In this document: in pieces, positions 15,852 through 25,161 of the stretch | Layout of the letters: every line of letters starts with the position of its first letter | Position numbering within the stretch: position 1 is the first letter of the stretch | DNA from: Paenibacillus xylanexedens | Lineage (GTDB): Bacteria; Bacillota; Bacilli; Paenibacillales; Paenibacillaceae | Assembly: GCF_001908275.1 (NCBI RefSeq) | Contig: NZ_CP018620.1 | Location: 2,852,001 to 2,916,000 of the forward strand | Reading direction: 5' to 3' | DNA length: 64,000 nt | The notes under the pieces: model-generated | The model's database searches: none | Seen by the model: only the letters and a program-made list of their open reading frames with translations | What the model was told of the DNA's origin: nothing | Translations under genes and position numbers: made by a program

Positions 15852-16958
15852 ATGAAGAACGTACGAACAGGGAAAAAGTGGTGGACAGGGGCTATGGCCC
15901 TCGTCCTGGCCTTGCCCGTAATTCTTTCGGGAGCAGTAAGTGCACCACAGACAGTGGATGCCAAAGCAGCAATTAGCACCAAAGTACAGAAAGTAAAAGC
16001 AGCAGGACGTAATTTTACCGTACAGACCGTTTCGATTCCAAAGGGAACACCGGTTACCGTGGGACTCGCGAAGAAGCAAGTTGGCCAGACGGCAACATTG
16101 CCATCGATTGTGAAAGCCTATGGTGCACAAGCAGCCATTAACGGAGCATTTTTTGAAGCATATAACGGAGCACCAGATCCATACGGTATGTTAATAGCAA
16201 ATGGTAAGGTCATACATATTGGAAGATACGGAACATCCATCGGATTTAAGGAAGACGGCTCGGCGATCATGGATTCACTTCAGGTGAGTTTGACAGGTAA
16301 AGTAACGGATACAAAAGGTAAATCACGGAGTTGGTATGCAACCTTTATTAATCGAACACCTTCAGCGAACGCAAGCATTACGATGCTGTATACGCCTGAA
16401 CGAGGTGCCACAGTTGGGTTCAAAGGTGGCACTGCGGTTGTCATGGAGAAAGGTATTGTGACCAAAAAAGTGCCCAATACAAATGTAGCGATTCCTAAGA
16501 ATGGCTCGGTACTGGTCTTCACAGGTAACCAGAAGTCTTCTTCGGATCGTTTCACCGTTGGTTCGACCGTAGAAATGAATTATAAGTATACGAACGCAGC
16601 AGGCAAAGAGATTCCTTGGCAAGATGTAGTGACTGCTGTGGGAGCAGGACCCCGTCTGGTGAAAGACGGCAAGGTAGCTGTCAATCCGACGAGCGAAGGT
16701 TTCAAGGATGCCAAGATTCTTAATGCTTCCGGAGCCAGAAGTGGTATTGCGATCATGGCAGACGGTTCTGTTATGCTGGCTACCGTTTCCGGAGCAACAA
16801 TCAAGGAGTGGGCAGCGGTGATGCAGAAGCTTGGTGCCAAACAGGCCATGAATCTGGATGGTGGTGCATCCTCAGGCATGTATGCCGGGGGCAAAATGCT
16901 GACTTCTCCAGGTCGGATTTTGAGTAATACGCTTGTATTTGGCGGCTCTGTGCGTTAA
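15852..16958 (+). CDS. Secreted phosphodiester glycosidase (NAGPA) domain protein
   Basis: 369 residues from ATG, six bases after the exonuclease stop; an in-frame GTG at 15843 is an alternative. The N-terminus (MKNVRTGKKWW then a hydrophobic run ending SAPQTVDAKA) is a cleavable signal peptide, so the protein is exported. The rest is the phosphodiester glycosidase / exopolysaccharide-biosynthesis domain: PSIVKAYGAQAAINGAFF, GAGPRLVKDGK, and the closing MNLDGGASSGMYAGG. Members cleave sugar-phosphodiester links in wall or exopolymers. A second, membrane-anchored member is encoded at 60324-61388. Confidence 0.85.
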   Translation: MKNVRTGKKWWTGAMALVLALPVILSGAVSAPQTVDAKAAISTKVQKVKAAGRNFTVQTVSIPKGTPVTVGLAKKQVGQTATLPSIVKAYGAQAAINGAFFEAYNGAPDPYGMLIANGKVIHIGRYGTSIGFKEDGSAIMDSLQVSLTGKVTDTKGKSRSWYATFINRTPSANASITMLYTPERGATVGFKGGTAVVMEKGIVTKKVPNTNVAIPKNGSVLVFTGNQKSSSDRFTVGSTVEMNYKYTNAAGKEIPWQDVVTAVGAGPRLVKDGKVAVNPTSEGFKDAKILNASGARSGIAIMADGSVMLATVSGATIKEWAAVMQKLGAKQAMNLDGGASSGMYAGGKMLTSPGRILSNTLVFGGSVR

Positions 16959-16988
16959 AAGAAAGTGATTATGGGAGGTATGACGCAA

Positions 16989-17675
16989 ATGACACTCACA
17001 TCTGATCGAAAGCCAGGGGAGGGCAATACAGCTGTTCTGGCCATTAATGTAGGACTGCCGCAGCCGCTCCCTGGGCAGAAGCGTGAAGTGCTGAGCGGCA
17101 TTGTGAAACATCCTGTATCCGACGCGGTTTTCCTGTCATTCACTGGAATGACAGGGGACGCGCAGGCGGATCTGGTGCATCATGGCGGCCCTGACAAAGC
17201 CGTTTGTGTATACGATTACAGTCGTTATCCGGCGCTGGAACAACTGATGGATCGCAAGCTGGATTGGGGAGCTTGTGGAGAAAATCTGACGGTTGAAGGC
17301 TGTGCCGAAGAAGACGTACGGATTGGTGATGTGTACGAGTTGGGCGAAGCCACAGTGCAGGTCAGTCAGCCCAGACAACCTTGCTTCAAGCTGGGTGCGA
17401 GGTATGATTATAAGGAGCTGCCTGTTTATTTTCAGGAGAGTGGATATACCGGCTTTTACTTTCGTGTACTGCAAGAAGGTGAGGTAAGGCCTTCATCGAT
17501 ATTTCGACGGATCAGCACCGATCCAGCCTCAATGACGGTTCTTGAAGCCAATCGAATCATGCATCAGGGGAAAGAAAATGTCGATGGTATTCAGGCGTTG
17601 CTGGCCATTCCTGCGCTGTCAGACAGCTGGAGGCAAACGTTAATGAAACGATTGTCCAAGCTGGAGAACAAGTAG
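16989..17675 (+). CDS. MOSC domain protein (YiiM-like)
   Basis: 228 residues from the ATG that stands 10 bases after GGGAGG; earlier in-frame starts are within or before that site. The MOSC core contains DLVHHGGPDKAVCVYDYSRY, WGACGENLTVEG, and the conserved cysteine in VSQPRQPCFKLG. A C-terminal three-helix extension as in YiiM follows. MOSC proteins bind molybdenum cofactor or deliver sulphur; YiiM-like proteins reduce N-hydroxylated bases in some bacteria. No molybdenum-cofactor genes are present nearby. Confidence 0.88.
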   Translation: MTLTSDRKPGEGNTAVLAINVGLPQPLPGQKREVLSGIVKHPVSDAVFLSFTGMTGDAQADLVHHGGPDKAVCVYDYSRYPALEQLMDRKLDWGACGENLTVEGCAEEDVRIGDVYELGEATVQVSQPRQPCFKLGARYDYKELPVYFQESGYTGFYFRVLQEGEVRPSSIFRRISTDPASMTVLEANRIMHQGKENVDGIQALLAIPALSDSWRQTLMKRLSKLENK

Positions 17676-17747
17676 CAGGGTAATTATCGTGTCATCAAGT
17701 AAAGCAATTCGAATTCCTTTTTAAACTAACTTGGGAGTGTGACTAAC

Positions 17748-18626
17748 ATGACGATCTTAGGCGCAATTGAAGCAGGCGGAACCAAATTTGTATGTGGTAT
17801 TGGCACAGAAAACGGAGAAGTTCTGGAACGCGTAAGTTTTCCAACAACAACACCGGAAGAGACCATGGCTCAAGTGATTTCGTTTTTTGAAGGCAAAGGC
17901 ATTGAAGCTCTGGGTGTAGGTTCATTTGGTCCGATTGATCCGATTGAAGGAAGCCCAACATATGGTTATATCACAACAACACCAAAACCACATTGGGGAC
18001 AGTATAACGTGATTGGCAAGCTCAAGGAGCATTTTGATGTACCGATGACATTTGATACGGATGTGAATGGTGCGGCACTTGGAGAAGCAACCTGGGGCGC
18101 TGCACAAGGTCTTGAGAGCTGTCTGTATATCACTGTGGGTACAGGTATTGGTGCAGGTGCTGTGGTTGGCGGTAAAATGGTCCATGGATTGTCACATCCA
18201 GAGATGGGACATATCATTGTACGCAGACATCCAGAGGATACATACGAGGGTTTCTGTCCGTATCATGGTGACTGCCTTGAAGGCCTTGCAGCTGGCCCAG
18301 CCATTAACAAACGTTGGGAGCAACCGGCTTATGAACTGCCTGCAGATCATAAAGCTTGGGAGATCGAAGCACATTACCTGGCACATGCACTGATGAATTA
18401 TGTTCTCATTCTCTCTCCGCAGAAAATCGTCATGGGTGGCGGAGTAATGAAGCAGGAGCACCTGTTCCCGATGGTTCGTAGCAAACTGCAGGAGTTGCTG
18501 GCTGGATACGTTCAGCATCCGGCGCTTCAATCCGACATTGACCAGTATGTTGTTTCACCAGGACTTGGCGACAATGCAGGGCTGTGTGGTTCGCTGGCGC
18601 TTGCCAAATTGGCATTGAATAAGTAG
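17748..18626 (+). CDS. ROK family fructokinase
   Basis: 292 residues from MTILGAIEAGGTKFVCGIG, the N-terminal ATP phosphate-binding motif. TTGGGAG lies about 10 bases upstream of this ATG. The ROK signature is seen in LYITVGTGIGAGAVVGGKMVHG and the zinc site in HPEDTYEGFCPYHGDCLEG (His and three Cys). Length and motifs match Bacillus YdhR/GmuE-type fructokinases, which phosphorylate fructose and sometimes mannose in the cytoplasm. It is transcribed alone. Confidence 0.9.
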   Translation: MTILGAIEAGGTKFVCGIGTENGEVLERVSFPTTTPEETMAQVISFFEGKGIEALGVGSFGPIDPIEGSPTYGYITTTPKPHWGQYNVIGKLKEHFDVPMTFDTDVNGAALGEATWGAAQGLESCLYITVGTGIGAGAVVGGKMVHGLSHPEMGHIIVRRHPEDTYEGFCPYHGDCLEGLAAGPAINKRWEQPAYELPADHKAWEIEAHYLAHALMNYVLILSPQKIVMGGGVMKQEHLFPMVRSKLQELLAGYVQHPALQSDIDQYVVSPGLGDNAGLCGSLALAKLALNK

Positions 18627-18638
18627 ATTATAAAGGGA

Positions 18639-18666
18639 TTGACGAATTTTACCATTGTGGTATGAT
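18639..18666 (+). promoter_or_regulatory. SigA-type promoter upstream of a terminator
   Basis: TTGACG and TATGAT are separated by 16 bases. Transcription would begin near 18673, only about 27 bases before a strong terminator hairpin. Confidence 0.6.
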
Positions 18667-18699
18667 ATGGGCAACAGCATAGTACGGTTAATGAGGAAG

Positions 18700-18739
18700 C
18701 ACCTCTCTTGCATGGATTTTGCAGGAGGGGTGTTTTTTT
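18700..18739 (+). terminator. Strong terminator or attenuator before the HRDC gene
   Basis: A 13-bp stem with two G-T pairs (CACCTCTCTTGCA with TGCAGGAGGGGTG) and a 7-base loop is followed by seven T. It may end the fructokinase transcript. It also lies just inside any transcript started at the promoter at 18639. Confidence 0.8.
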
Positions 18740-18802
18740 GTGCTGCCTATAGGTAGTATCTCTAACTCGTATAAGCTGAATATTCAAAGGGAGGGAACGA
18801 AA

Positions 18803-19804
18803 ATGGAAGTCATTTTCATGAACAGATTGTCCAGAATGTCAGATCAGAATGCAGAGTATGCACAGTTATGGATTGGGGAAGAGGAAGATAGTTGGCAGCT
18901 GGGATGGAGTCGCTACGAGGAAGGAGAGCGTGAGGATAGCATCTGGTATGAAGGGACTTCTTGGGAGGAGCTGCTTCATATTTACCGTCATCAGCTTGCC
19001 ATACAGATGAGTGAGGGGTACCGACCGCAGTTGCAGGGATTATTTCATGAGAATGATGATCTGAAATCACGCAGTTATGGTGGACAGCGACTCCATTGTT
19101 ACAGTGAGTTGTACGGCAATGAGCAATTATATACGGATCTGTGCACATGGCGCAGGAAGAGAGCTGTGTCTGACCGGAAGGCACCGTATTTTATTGCAAC
19201 GAATCGTCTGCTGCGTTTGATCAGTGCCTTTGTTCCGCAATCGCTGGATGAACTGATGCAACTGCCGGGCGTAGGAGAGAGCAAAGCGACTGAGTATGGT
19301 ACGGAATGGATGGAGATTACAAACGGGCTGGAGCGTTCAACGACATTCCCGCTGGACTGGGTATACACGGCGCTGAAGGAAGAAGAGTATGAGAGTTGGT
19401 TATACAAGCAGAGAGAGCAGAAGTACAAGCAGGAACTTGATAAGTTCACCACGCGTAAGCAGGTGCTTGAAGGCATGAAGGAAGGGTATACGTTAGAGGA
19501 GATTGTTAATCGATCCGGATTATCCCGACGCGAGTTGGTTGAGCTGTTAGAGGCACTGGATCAAGAAGGTTATGACACCGATTGTCTTCTTGATGTGGAG
19601 CTGGCAGTGATGCCAGAGAACGAACAAGAGGCCGTATGGAGTGCGTATGAGGAGCTGGGAGATACGTTCCTGAAGCCAGTATTACATAAGGTGTATGGAG
19701 GAGAGAAACCCGATGGAGGAAGTCTGGAGCAGGTCTATGAAAGACTGCGCATGATTCGAATCCGCTTCCGTCGGCACGCAGAGACAGAGAAGAATGTTGG
19801 TTAA
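18803..19804 (+). CDS. HRDC domain protein with C-terminal helix-turn-helix
   Basis: 333 residues from the ATG 7 bases after AAAGGGAGGG. The N-terminal 115 residues are of unknown type and contain a tryptophan-rich segment (DSWQLGWSRYEEGEREDSIWY). The HRDC domain occupies about residues 125-175 (ATNRLLRLISAFVPQSLDEL followed by MQLPGVGESKATEYG). A helix-turn-helix follows near 225-260 (VLEGMKEGYTLEEIVNRSGL). HRDC domains bind nucleic acid and are usually attached to RecQ helicases or RNase D; here no helicase is present, so the protein may be a nucleic-acid-binding accessory factor. Confidence 0.78.
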   Translation: MEVIFMNRLSRMSDQNAEYAQLWIGEEEDSWQLGWSRYEEGEREDSIWYEGTSWEELLHIYRHQLAIQMSEGYRPQLQGLFHENDDLKSRSYGGQRLHCYSELYGNEQLYTDLCTWRRKRAVSDRKAPYFIATNRLLRLISAFVPQSLDELMQLPGVGESKATEYGTEWMEITNGLERSTTFPLDWVYTALKEEEYESWLYKQREQKYKQELDKFTTRKQVLEGMKEGYTLEEIVNRSGLSRRELVELLEALDQEGYDTDCLLDVELAVMPENEQEAVWSAYEELGDTFLKPVLHKVYGGEKPDGGSLEQVYERLRMIRIRFRRHAETEKNVG

Positions 19805-19819
19805 TGATCAGAAATGAAA

Positions 19820-19860
19820 AAAAGACGAGGCGTTTCTCCCGGAGAAGCGCTTCGTCTTTG
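19820..19860. terminator. Bidirectional terminator HRDC gene / corA
   Basis: AAAGACGA..GCG.TTCTC pairs with GAGAA.CGC.TCGTCTTT around a short loop, between two convergent stops. Confidence 0.8.
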
Positions 19861-19875
19861 TTATTTCGTAAGAGT

Positions 19876-20811
19876 TCATACCCAGTCTTTCTTGCGGAAA
19901 ATGAAGAACATGCTCAGGCCCAGGGTAACCATCAGGCCAATCACAACAAAATAGCTGTATTTCCAGTTAAGCTCTGGCATATTCGTAAAGTTCATGCCGT
20001 ATATACCGGTAATGACCGTCAGCGGCATGAAGACCGTGGTAATGGCGGTAAATACACGCATGATCTCATTCGCCCGGTTCGCAATACTGGATTGGTAGGC
20101 TTCTCGCAAGTTGCCCATCAGGTCGCGATAAGTCTCAAAGGTTTCAGATATTTTTACAGCATTCTCATAGATGTCACTGAAATACTTTTGCAGTTGATCA
20201 TCGATGAGACGCAGATCTTTTTTGTTCAGGGTGTTAATGACCTCTTTCTGAGGTCCGAGCACTTTCTTCAGCCACAGAATCTCACTGCGCAGCCCAATGA
20301 TTTCATTCAGATGTGACTTTTTGGTGTGCATCAGAATGTCTTCCTCAAGCTTCTCGATCCGTGCTTCAATTCGGTCACCTACGGTGAAATAATTATCAAC
20401 AATCAAGTCAACCAGCAAATACAGCAGACGATCCGGTGTACTGATTTCCTGTTCCCACAGGATGGGTTTCAGTGTGCGCAATTCGCTGATCTTGTGCTTT
20501 GTAACACTAATAATGAAATGTCTGCCAAGGAATAAGTTGACCGCACGTAGAAATATCTCTTCATCATCAAAACGGATGCTATTAATCACAATAAAATAAT
20601 GGTTCTCATAAATTTCAATCTTCGGACGTTGTTCTTCGTCACTAAGACAGTCTTCCACAGCCAGATCATGCATCAAGAACAGCGGCTGAAGTACCGCCAA
20701 ATCGTCTACGTCTGCATCAATCCAGTAAAATCCTTCCGCTGGTGGAGTCAGCGCCTGCTGAATGTCGTCCACCGGAATAAATACACCGTTGTTTACCAAC
20801 CGTATTTTCAT
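19876..20811 (-). CDS. corA: CorA family magnesium transporter
   Basis: 311 residues, the standard length. It has a long N-terminal cytoplasmic domain with a charged helical stalk (residues about 140-245) and two C-terminal membrane helices. The signature GMNF (in YGMNFTNMPEL) is in the loop between TM1 and TM2, and the protein ends in a basic tail (FRKKDWV). Forms homopentameric Mg2+ channels. GAAGGAG is 10 bases upstream of the ATG. Read toward the HRDC gene. Confidence 0.93.
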   Translation of the reverse strand: MKIRLVNNGVFIPVDDIQQALTPPAEGFYWIDADVDDLAVLQPLFLMHDLAVEDCLSDEEQRPKIEIYENHYFIVINSIRFDDEEIFLRAVNLFLGRHFIISVTKHKISELRTLKPILWEQEISTPDRLLYLLVDLIVDNYFTVGDRIEARIEKLEEDILMHTKKSHLNEIIGLRSEILWLKKVLGPQKEVINTLNKKDLRLIDDQLQKYFSDIYENAVKISETFETYRDLMGNLREAYQSSIANRANEIMRVFTAITTVFMPLTVITGIYGMNFTNMPELNWKYSYFVVIGLMVTLGLSMFFIFRKKDWV

Positions 20812-21263
20812 CGTTAATCTACTCCTTCTGCACCCGCCAACTTGGCGGATATTATCATTATGGGCGCAAAAAGAACAAATCAGCCGGTCGGCAGCGGAGC
20901 CTGGAGATCAGGGCTGCGTTCACTATATAATCAAACGGAAGTCACGTCCCGCTGCCGGCATGCTGATGTCAATTCTCTATGCAGTTTGTCGGAATTCGGC
21001 TGCCAGTCAGGCCTCGGGTCGCCATCCATTTAATATGTCACCTCTCACATAAGGGTTTATAACACCTTGTTTAGTATACCGCTGGTACAAGGTGCTTTCA
21101 AGCGCAAAAATGTGTCTATTTCGCGCCCTGAGGCAGTGTATGACAACAGATGATGAACGGTTCCGATCTGGGAAGCAGACATCGAACTGCAACTTGACGT
21201 GAGGGCATTAATGTAATAAAGTAGACGGTGAACCATATTAAATTACAATCTAATACAGCGAAA
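20812..21263. other. Long non-coding gap between corA and the S-box
   Basis: No believable gene is seen. Two foldable parts are visible. One is a nested hairpin around 20891-20915 (GCAG..CCTG/CAGG..CTGC), with an alternative long-range pair GGCAGCGG (20890) / CCGCTGCC (20949). The other is an 8-bp inverted repeat CACCTTGT (21063) / ACAAGGTG (21087). A TTGACG at 21194 with TAAAGT 17 bases further is a candidate promoter for the S-box leader; corA's own promoter must also be here. Confidence 0.5.
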
Positions 21264-21385
21264 TCTTATCAAGAGTAGGTGGAGGGACTGGCCCGATGAA
21301 ACCCGGCAACCGGCGGTATACCGCACGGTGCTAATTCTTGCAGCGACTAAGTGTCAAGTGGCACTGTTGTAACTGAGAGATGAGA
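21264..21385 (+). promoter_or_regulatory. SAM-I (S-box) riboswitch
   Basis: All core elements are readable. The P1 strand TCTTATC pairs with GATGAGA. Between them are AAGAGTAGGTGGAGGGACT, GGCCCGATGAAACCCGGCAA (both close to the consensus) and GGTGCTAATTCTTGCAG. It controls the methionine genes downstream: S-adenosylmethionine binding stabilises P1 and lets the terminator form. Confidence 0.96.
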
Positions 21386-21404
21386 GAGGCGCATATCTTT
21401 TTTA

Positions 21405-21447
21405 CATATGACCTTTCTCGAAATCCGAGGAAGGTCTTTGTCATATG
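21405..21447 (+). terminator. S-box expression-platform terminator
   Basis: GACCTT.CTCG pairs with CGAG.AAGGTC and is followed by TTTGTC; the stem can extend through CATATGA / TCATATG. It lies about 20 bases after the aptamer. Confidence 0.85.
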
Positions 21448-21621
21448 CCCCGACTTCTCAGCAGTGATTTTCGCTAAGGAACTTGAGGTTGTTTGTAACG
21501 TTGGATGAAAGAGCAATTCAATGTTTTTACAAGCTCAAGGCAGTCTATAACTGTATTGATGTGAAGACATCAGGCCAGGGTTGCTGCATCTATTTATGCA
21601 CAAGGAGGAGTTAGACTTACC

Positions 21622-22539
21622 ATGCCAATCAAAATACCTGATACTCTACCAGCAAAAGAAGTACTTGAAGGAGAGAATATCTTCGTCATGGATGAAACTT
21701 CTGCATATCAGCAGGATATTCGTCCACTCCGTATCGCTATATTAAACCTGATGCCCACTAAGGAAACGACCGAAACACAATTGCTTCGTCTGGTGGGAAA
21801 CACGCCTATTCAGGTGGATGTCGTTCTCGTACATCCCAAATCCCATACGTCGAAGAATACGTCTCAGGAGTATTTGGATCTGTTCTATAAAACCTTCGAT
21901 GAGATTGAGCACCGCCGTTTCGATGGAATGATTATTACGGGTGCCCCGGTGGAACAGATGGATTTCGAAGACGTGAACTATTGGAATGAAATCCAGGAGA
22001 TCTTCGAATGGACCAAAACCAATGTGACTTCAACCCTCCACATATGTTGGGCTTCCCAGGCAGGTTTATACCATCATTTTGACGTACCCAAGGTTGCACT
22101 TGATGAAAAGTGTTTTGGCGTTTTCCCACATACCATTAATAAACCTCATGTTCCGTTGTTGCGTGGATTTGATGAAGTATTCAACGTTCCACATTCCCGT
22201 CATACGGAAGTGAGACGCGAAGATATTGAAAAGAATGAGAATTTAGAGATTTTGGCTGAATCCGAGGAAGCGGGGATCTTCCTGGTTGCTACCAAAGACG
22301 GCAAACAGATTTTTGCCACAGGACATGCCGAGTATGACCCATTCTCATTAAAGTGGGAGTATGACCGGGATGCAGCCAAAGGGTTGGATATCGCATTGCC
22401 TAGACATTATTATCCGAATGACGACCCTTCCCGTGTGCCGCCGGCTACTTGGCGCGCTCATGCCAACTTATTATTCTCTAACTGGCTCAATTACTATGTG
22501 TATCAAGAAACACCTTACGATATTGGCCCGCAAATCTAA
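21622..22539 (+). CDS. metA: Homoserine O-acyltransferase MetA
   Basis: 305 residues starting [20 protein letters not shown], characteristic of MetA. The acyl-accepting cysteine is in [10 protein letters not shown] and a catalytic histidine in [10 protein letters not shown]. In Bacillus-type organisms MetA uses acetyl-CoA, giving O-acetylhomoserine, which fits the thiolyase-type enzyme encoded next. AAGGAGGAG precedes the ATG. First gene of the S-box-controlled operon; about 175 bases of leader separate it from the riboswitch terminator. Confidence 0.94.
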   Translation: MPIKIPDTLPAKEVLEGENIFVMDETSAYQQDIRPLRIAILNLMPTKETTETQLLRLVGNTPIQVDVVLVHPKSHTSKNTSQEYLDLFYKTFDEIEHRRFDGMIITGAPVEQMDFEDVNYWNEIQEIFEWTKTNVTSTLHICWASQAGLYHHFDVPKVALDEKCFGVFPHTINKPHVPLLRGFDEVFNVPHSRHTEVRREDIEKNENLEILAESEEAGIFLVATKDGKQIFATGHAEYDPFSLKWEYDRDAAKGLDIALPRHYYPNDDPSRVPPATWRAHANLLFSNWLNYYVYQETPYDIGPQI

Positions 22540-22563
22540 TCGAGATTACAGGAGGATGCAGCA

Positions 22564-23751
22564 ATGGAAGACAACAACAAGTTGAAAATCGAAAGCCGCT
22601 TAGCACAAATTGGATCCATCAATGAACCGGTAACAGGCGCCATTAACTTTCCGATCTATCAATCCACTGCGTTTCGCCACCCGAAGCTTGGGCAAAGCAC
22701 GGGGTTTGATTATATTCGTACGACTAATCCAACCCGTAAAGTGTTGGAAGAAGCCGCTGCAGCGCTGGAGTCCGGTGATGCAGGGTTTGCCTGTAGCTCG
22801 GGAATGGCCGCGCTGCAAACGATTTTTGCCATGTTTGGTCAAGGGGATCATCTGATTGTATCGCTGGATCTGTATGGTGGAACCTATCGTCTACTGGAAC
22901 GTATTCTGTCCCGTTTCGGCGTAACGGCAAGTTATGTGGACACGAATGACATTGCAGCACTGGAGAAGGTTCGTCAGCCGAATACAAAAGCTGTATTTAT
23001 TGAGACACCAACCAATCCACTGATGATGATCACCGATGTGGAAGCCGTTGCTTCCTGGGCGAAAAGTTACAACCTGTTGACCATTGTTGACAACACGTTG
23101 TTGACTCCATTTTTCCAACGTCCGATTGAACTGGGTGCCGATATCATCATTCATAGCGCTACCAAATATCTGGGCGGACACAATGATGTGCTCGCCGGAC
23201 TAATTATTACCAAAGGTGAGGCATTATCTGCTGAGATGGCGTTCCTGCATAATTCCATTGGAGCGGTATTATCTCCAAGTGACTCCTACCAGTTGATGAA
23301 AGGTATGAAAACGCTGGCTCTTCGCATGGAGCGTCATGAGCACAATGCACTTACTATTGCCAAATACTTGCTTGAGCACCCAGCGGTGGTTGAAGTGTAT
23401 CATCCAGGTCTATCCGATCATCCGGGGTATGAGATACAGAACAAACAATCCACGGGTAACACAGGTATCTTCTCTTTCAAAGTGAAGGATGCACGTTATG
23501 TTGAACCGTTGCTGCGTCATATCCAACTCATTGCTTTTGCCGAAAGTCTCGGCGGAGTTGAATCACTTATGACTTATCCCGCAGTACAGACTCATGCGGA
23601 TATTCCGCTTGAAATTCGTGAAGCCGTAGGTGTGGATGATCGTCTGCTCCGGTTCTCCGTAGGCATCGAACATGCAGATGATCTGATTGCAGATCTCGGC
23701 AATGCTCTGACAGCTGCACAACAGGAAGTGGAAGGAGGCGTGCACTCATGA
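22564..23751 (+). CDS. metI: Cystathionine gamma-synthase / O-acetylhomoserine thiolyase
   Basis: 395 residues of the Cys/Met-metabolism PLP family. Motifs: YIRTTNPTRKVLEEA, FACSSGMAALQTIF, VDNTLLTPFFQRP, and the Schiff-base lysine in HSATKYLGGHNDVLAG. It joins O-acetylhomoserine with cysteine (or sulphide). Middle gene of metA-metI-metC: 24 bases after metA, and its stop overlaps the metC start by four bases, the same order as in Bacillus metIC with metA added. Assignment as MetI rather than MetC rests on order and similarity. Confidence 0.9.
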   Translation: MEDNNKLKIESRLAQIGSINEPVTGAINFPIYQSTAFRHPKLGQSTGFDYIRTTNPTRKVLEEAAAALESGDAGFACSSGMAALQTIFAMFGQGDHLIVSLDLYGGTYRLLERILSRFGVTASYVDTNDIAALEKVRQPNTKAVFIETPTNPLMMITDVEAVASWAKSYNLLTIVDNTLLTPFFQRPIELGADIIIHSATKYLGGHNDVLAGLIITKGEALSAEMAFLHNSIGAVLSPSDSYQLMKGMKTLALRMERHEHNALTIAKYLLEHPAVVEVYHPGLSDHPGYEIQNKQSTGNTGIFSFKVKDARYVEPLLRHIQLIAFAESLGGVESLMTYPAVQTHADIPLEIREAVGVDDRLLRFSVGIEHADDLIADLGNALTAAQQEVEGGVHS

Positions 23752-24920
23752 GTGAGTCCAACAACAAGCCCAATTCCGAGTTGAAATTTGAAACCAAGTT
23801 GCTCCATTTTGGCGATGAGATTGACAAAACGACTGGAGCCTCCAGTGTACCGATCTACCAAGCATCAACATTCCATCATTTTGATATCTTCAATCCGCCT
23901 CAACATGATTACAGTCGTTCCGGTAATCCGACACGTCAGGCTCTGGAAGATTACATTACATTGCTGGAGGGCGGCGCACGAGGCTTTGCCTATTCTTCGG
24001 GGATGGCTGCGATCTCAAGCGTGTTCATGATGTTCTCTGCAGGGGATCACATGATTGTAACGGAAGACGTATATGGAGGTACGTATCGTTTGCTTACTTC
24101 CATATTAAGCCGTATGCAGATCGAGACAACCTTTGTAGACATGACCAATATAGATGAAGTAAAAGCGGCACTCAAGCCAAACACCAAGGCAGTTTATATG
24201 GAAACACCGTCCAACCCTACACTGCGAATTACGGATATCGCTGCCGTAACTGACTGGTCGAAGGAACATGACCTGATCACGATTCTGGATAACACCTTTA
24301 TGACTCCGTACTATCAGCGTCCAATTGAGCTTGGTGTGGACATCGTCGTACATAGTGCTACGAAGTTTCTTGGAGGTCACAGTGATGTACTGGCAGGGTT
24401 AGCGGTTGCTCGCACGGAATCACTTGGCGTACAACTGAAACAGTTGCAAAATGGACTTGGAACTGTACTCGGGGCACAAGAATCCTGGCTTCTGATGCGC
24501 GGGATGAAAACCTTGGGGGCTCGCATGGCTCATAGTGAACGGAGCACAGCTAAACTGGCGGCATGGCTTAATGAGCGCAGTGATATTACCGCTGTCTTTT
24601 ATCCTGGACTGGAGGAACATCCGGGCCGTGAGGCACATGAGCGCCAATCCACAGGATATGGAGCTGTCGTTTCATTTGACGTCGGTTCAGGTGATCGTGC
24701 AAAAGCAGTTCTTAACCGGGTGAAGCTACCTATTGTTGCTGTAAGCTTAGGAGCTGTGGAGAGTATTTTGTCCTACCCAGCGATGATGTCTCATGCGGCA
24801 ATGCCGGCTGAGGTTCGCCGTGACCGTGGCATTACAGATGGGTTGCTGCGCTTCTCTGTAGGTCTGGAAGATATCGAAGATCTGATTGTAGATTTGGAGC
24901 AAGCACTTCAGGAATCCTAG
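23748..24920 (+). CDS. metC: Cystathionine beta-lyase
   Basis: 390 residues, a paralogue of the preceding enzyme with the same fold and the lysine motif HSATKFLGGHSDVLAG; other motifs are YSRSGNPTRQALEDYI and LDNTFMTPYYQRP. It cleaves cystathionine to homocysteine, pyruvate and ammonia. Starts with ATGA overlap on metI and ends the operon, which is closed by a terminator. Regulated through the S-box in front of metA. Confidence 0.9.
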   Translation: MSESNNKPNSELKFETKLLHFGDEIDKTTGASSVPIYQASTFHHFDIFNPPQHDYSRSGNPTRQALEDYITLLEGGARGFAYSSGMAAISSVFMMFSAGDHMIVTEDVYGGTYRLLTSILSRMQIETTFVDMTNIDEVKAALKPNTKAVYMETPSNPTLRITDIAAVTDWSKEHDLITILDNTFMTPYYQRPIELGVDIVVHSATKFLGGHSDVLAGLAVARTESLGVQLKQLQNGLGTVLGAQESWLLMRGMKTLGARMAHSERSTAKLAAWLNERSDITAVFYPGLEEHPGREAHERQSTGYGAVVSFDVGSGDRAKAVLNRVKLPIVAVSLGAVESILSYPAMMSHAAMPAEVRRDRGITDGLLRFSVGLEDIEDLIVDLEQALQES

Positions 24921-25006
24921 CAAAAGTGGATGCCCAAATCCGCCGATGCGTGTCACTTAATCTCGAATAAATTCCATTCCATATGTAAACATTTTTACTT
25001 ATTTTT

Positions 25007-25035
25007 AAAGCACCTGTACATAAGGTGCTTTTTTT
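25007..25035 (+). terminator. Terminator of the met operon
   Basis: AAAGCACCT / AGGTGCTTT with a loop of about 7 bases, then a run of T. Confidence 0.85.
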
Positions 25036-25102
25036 CACATGTAACCTGTGTTACGATATGTGGAGTACAGAAATACGATGTTGCCACCAGAACTTGCTTC
25101 TC

Positions 25103-25133
25103 TTGAACAAGTTGGGACGGATCGTTATATAAT
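25103..25133 (+). promoter_or_regulatory. Promoter for mqnC
   Basis: TTGAAC followed after 17-19 bases by TATATAAT, 29 bases before the mqnC start codon. Confidence 0.5.
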
Positions 25134-25161
25134 TTCTCTTCATGAGGGAGGCTTTTTTACG

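Noticed and set aside
19804..20316. 170-residue plus-strand frame after the HRDC gene
   Set aside because: It begins at the HRDC stop, runs through the bidirectional terminator and is antisense to corA.
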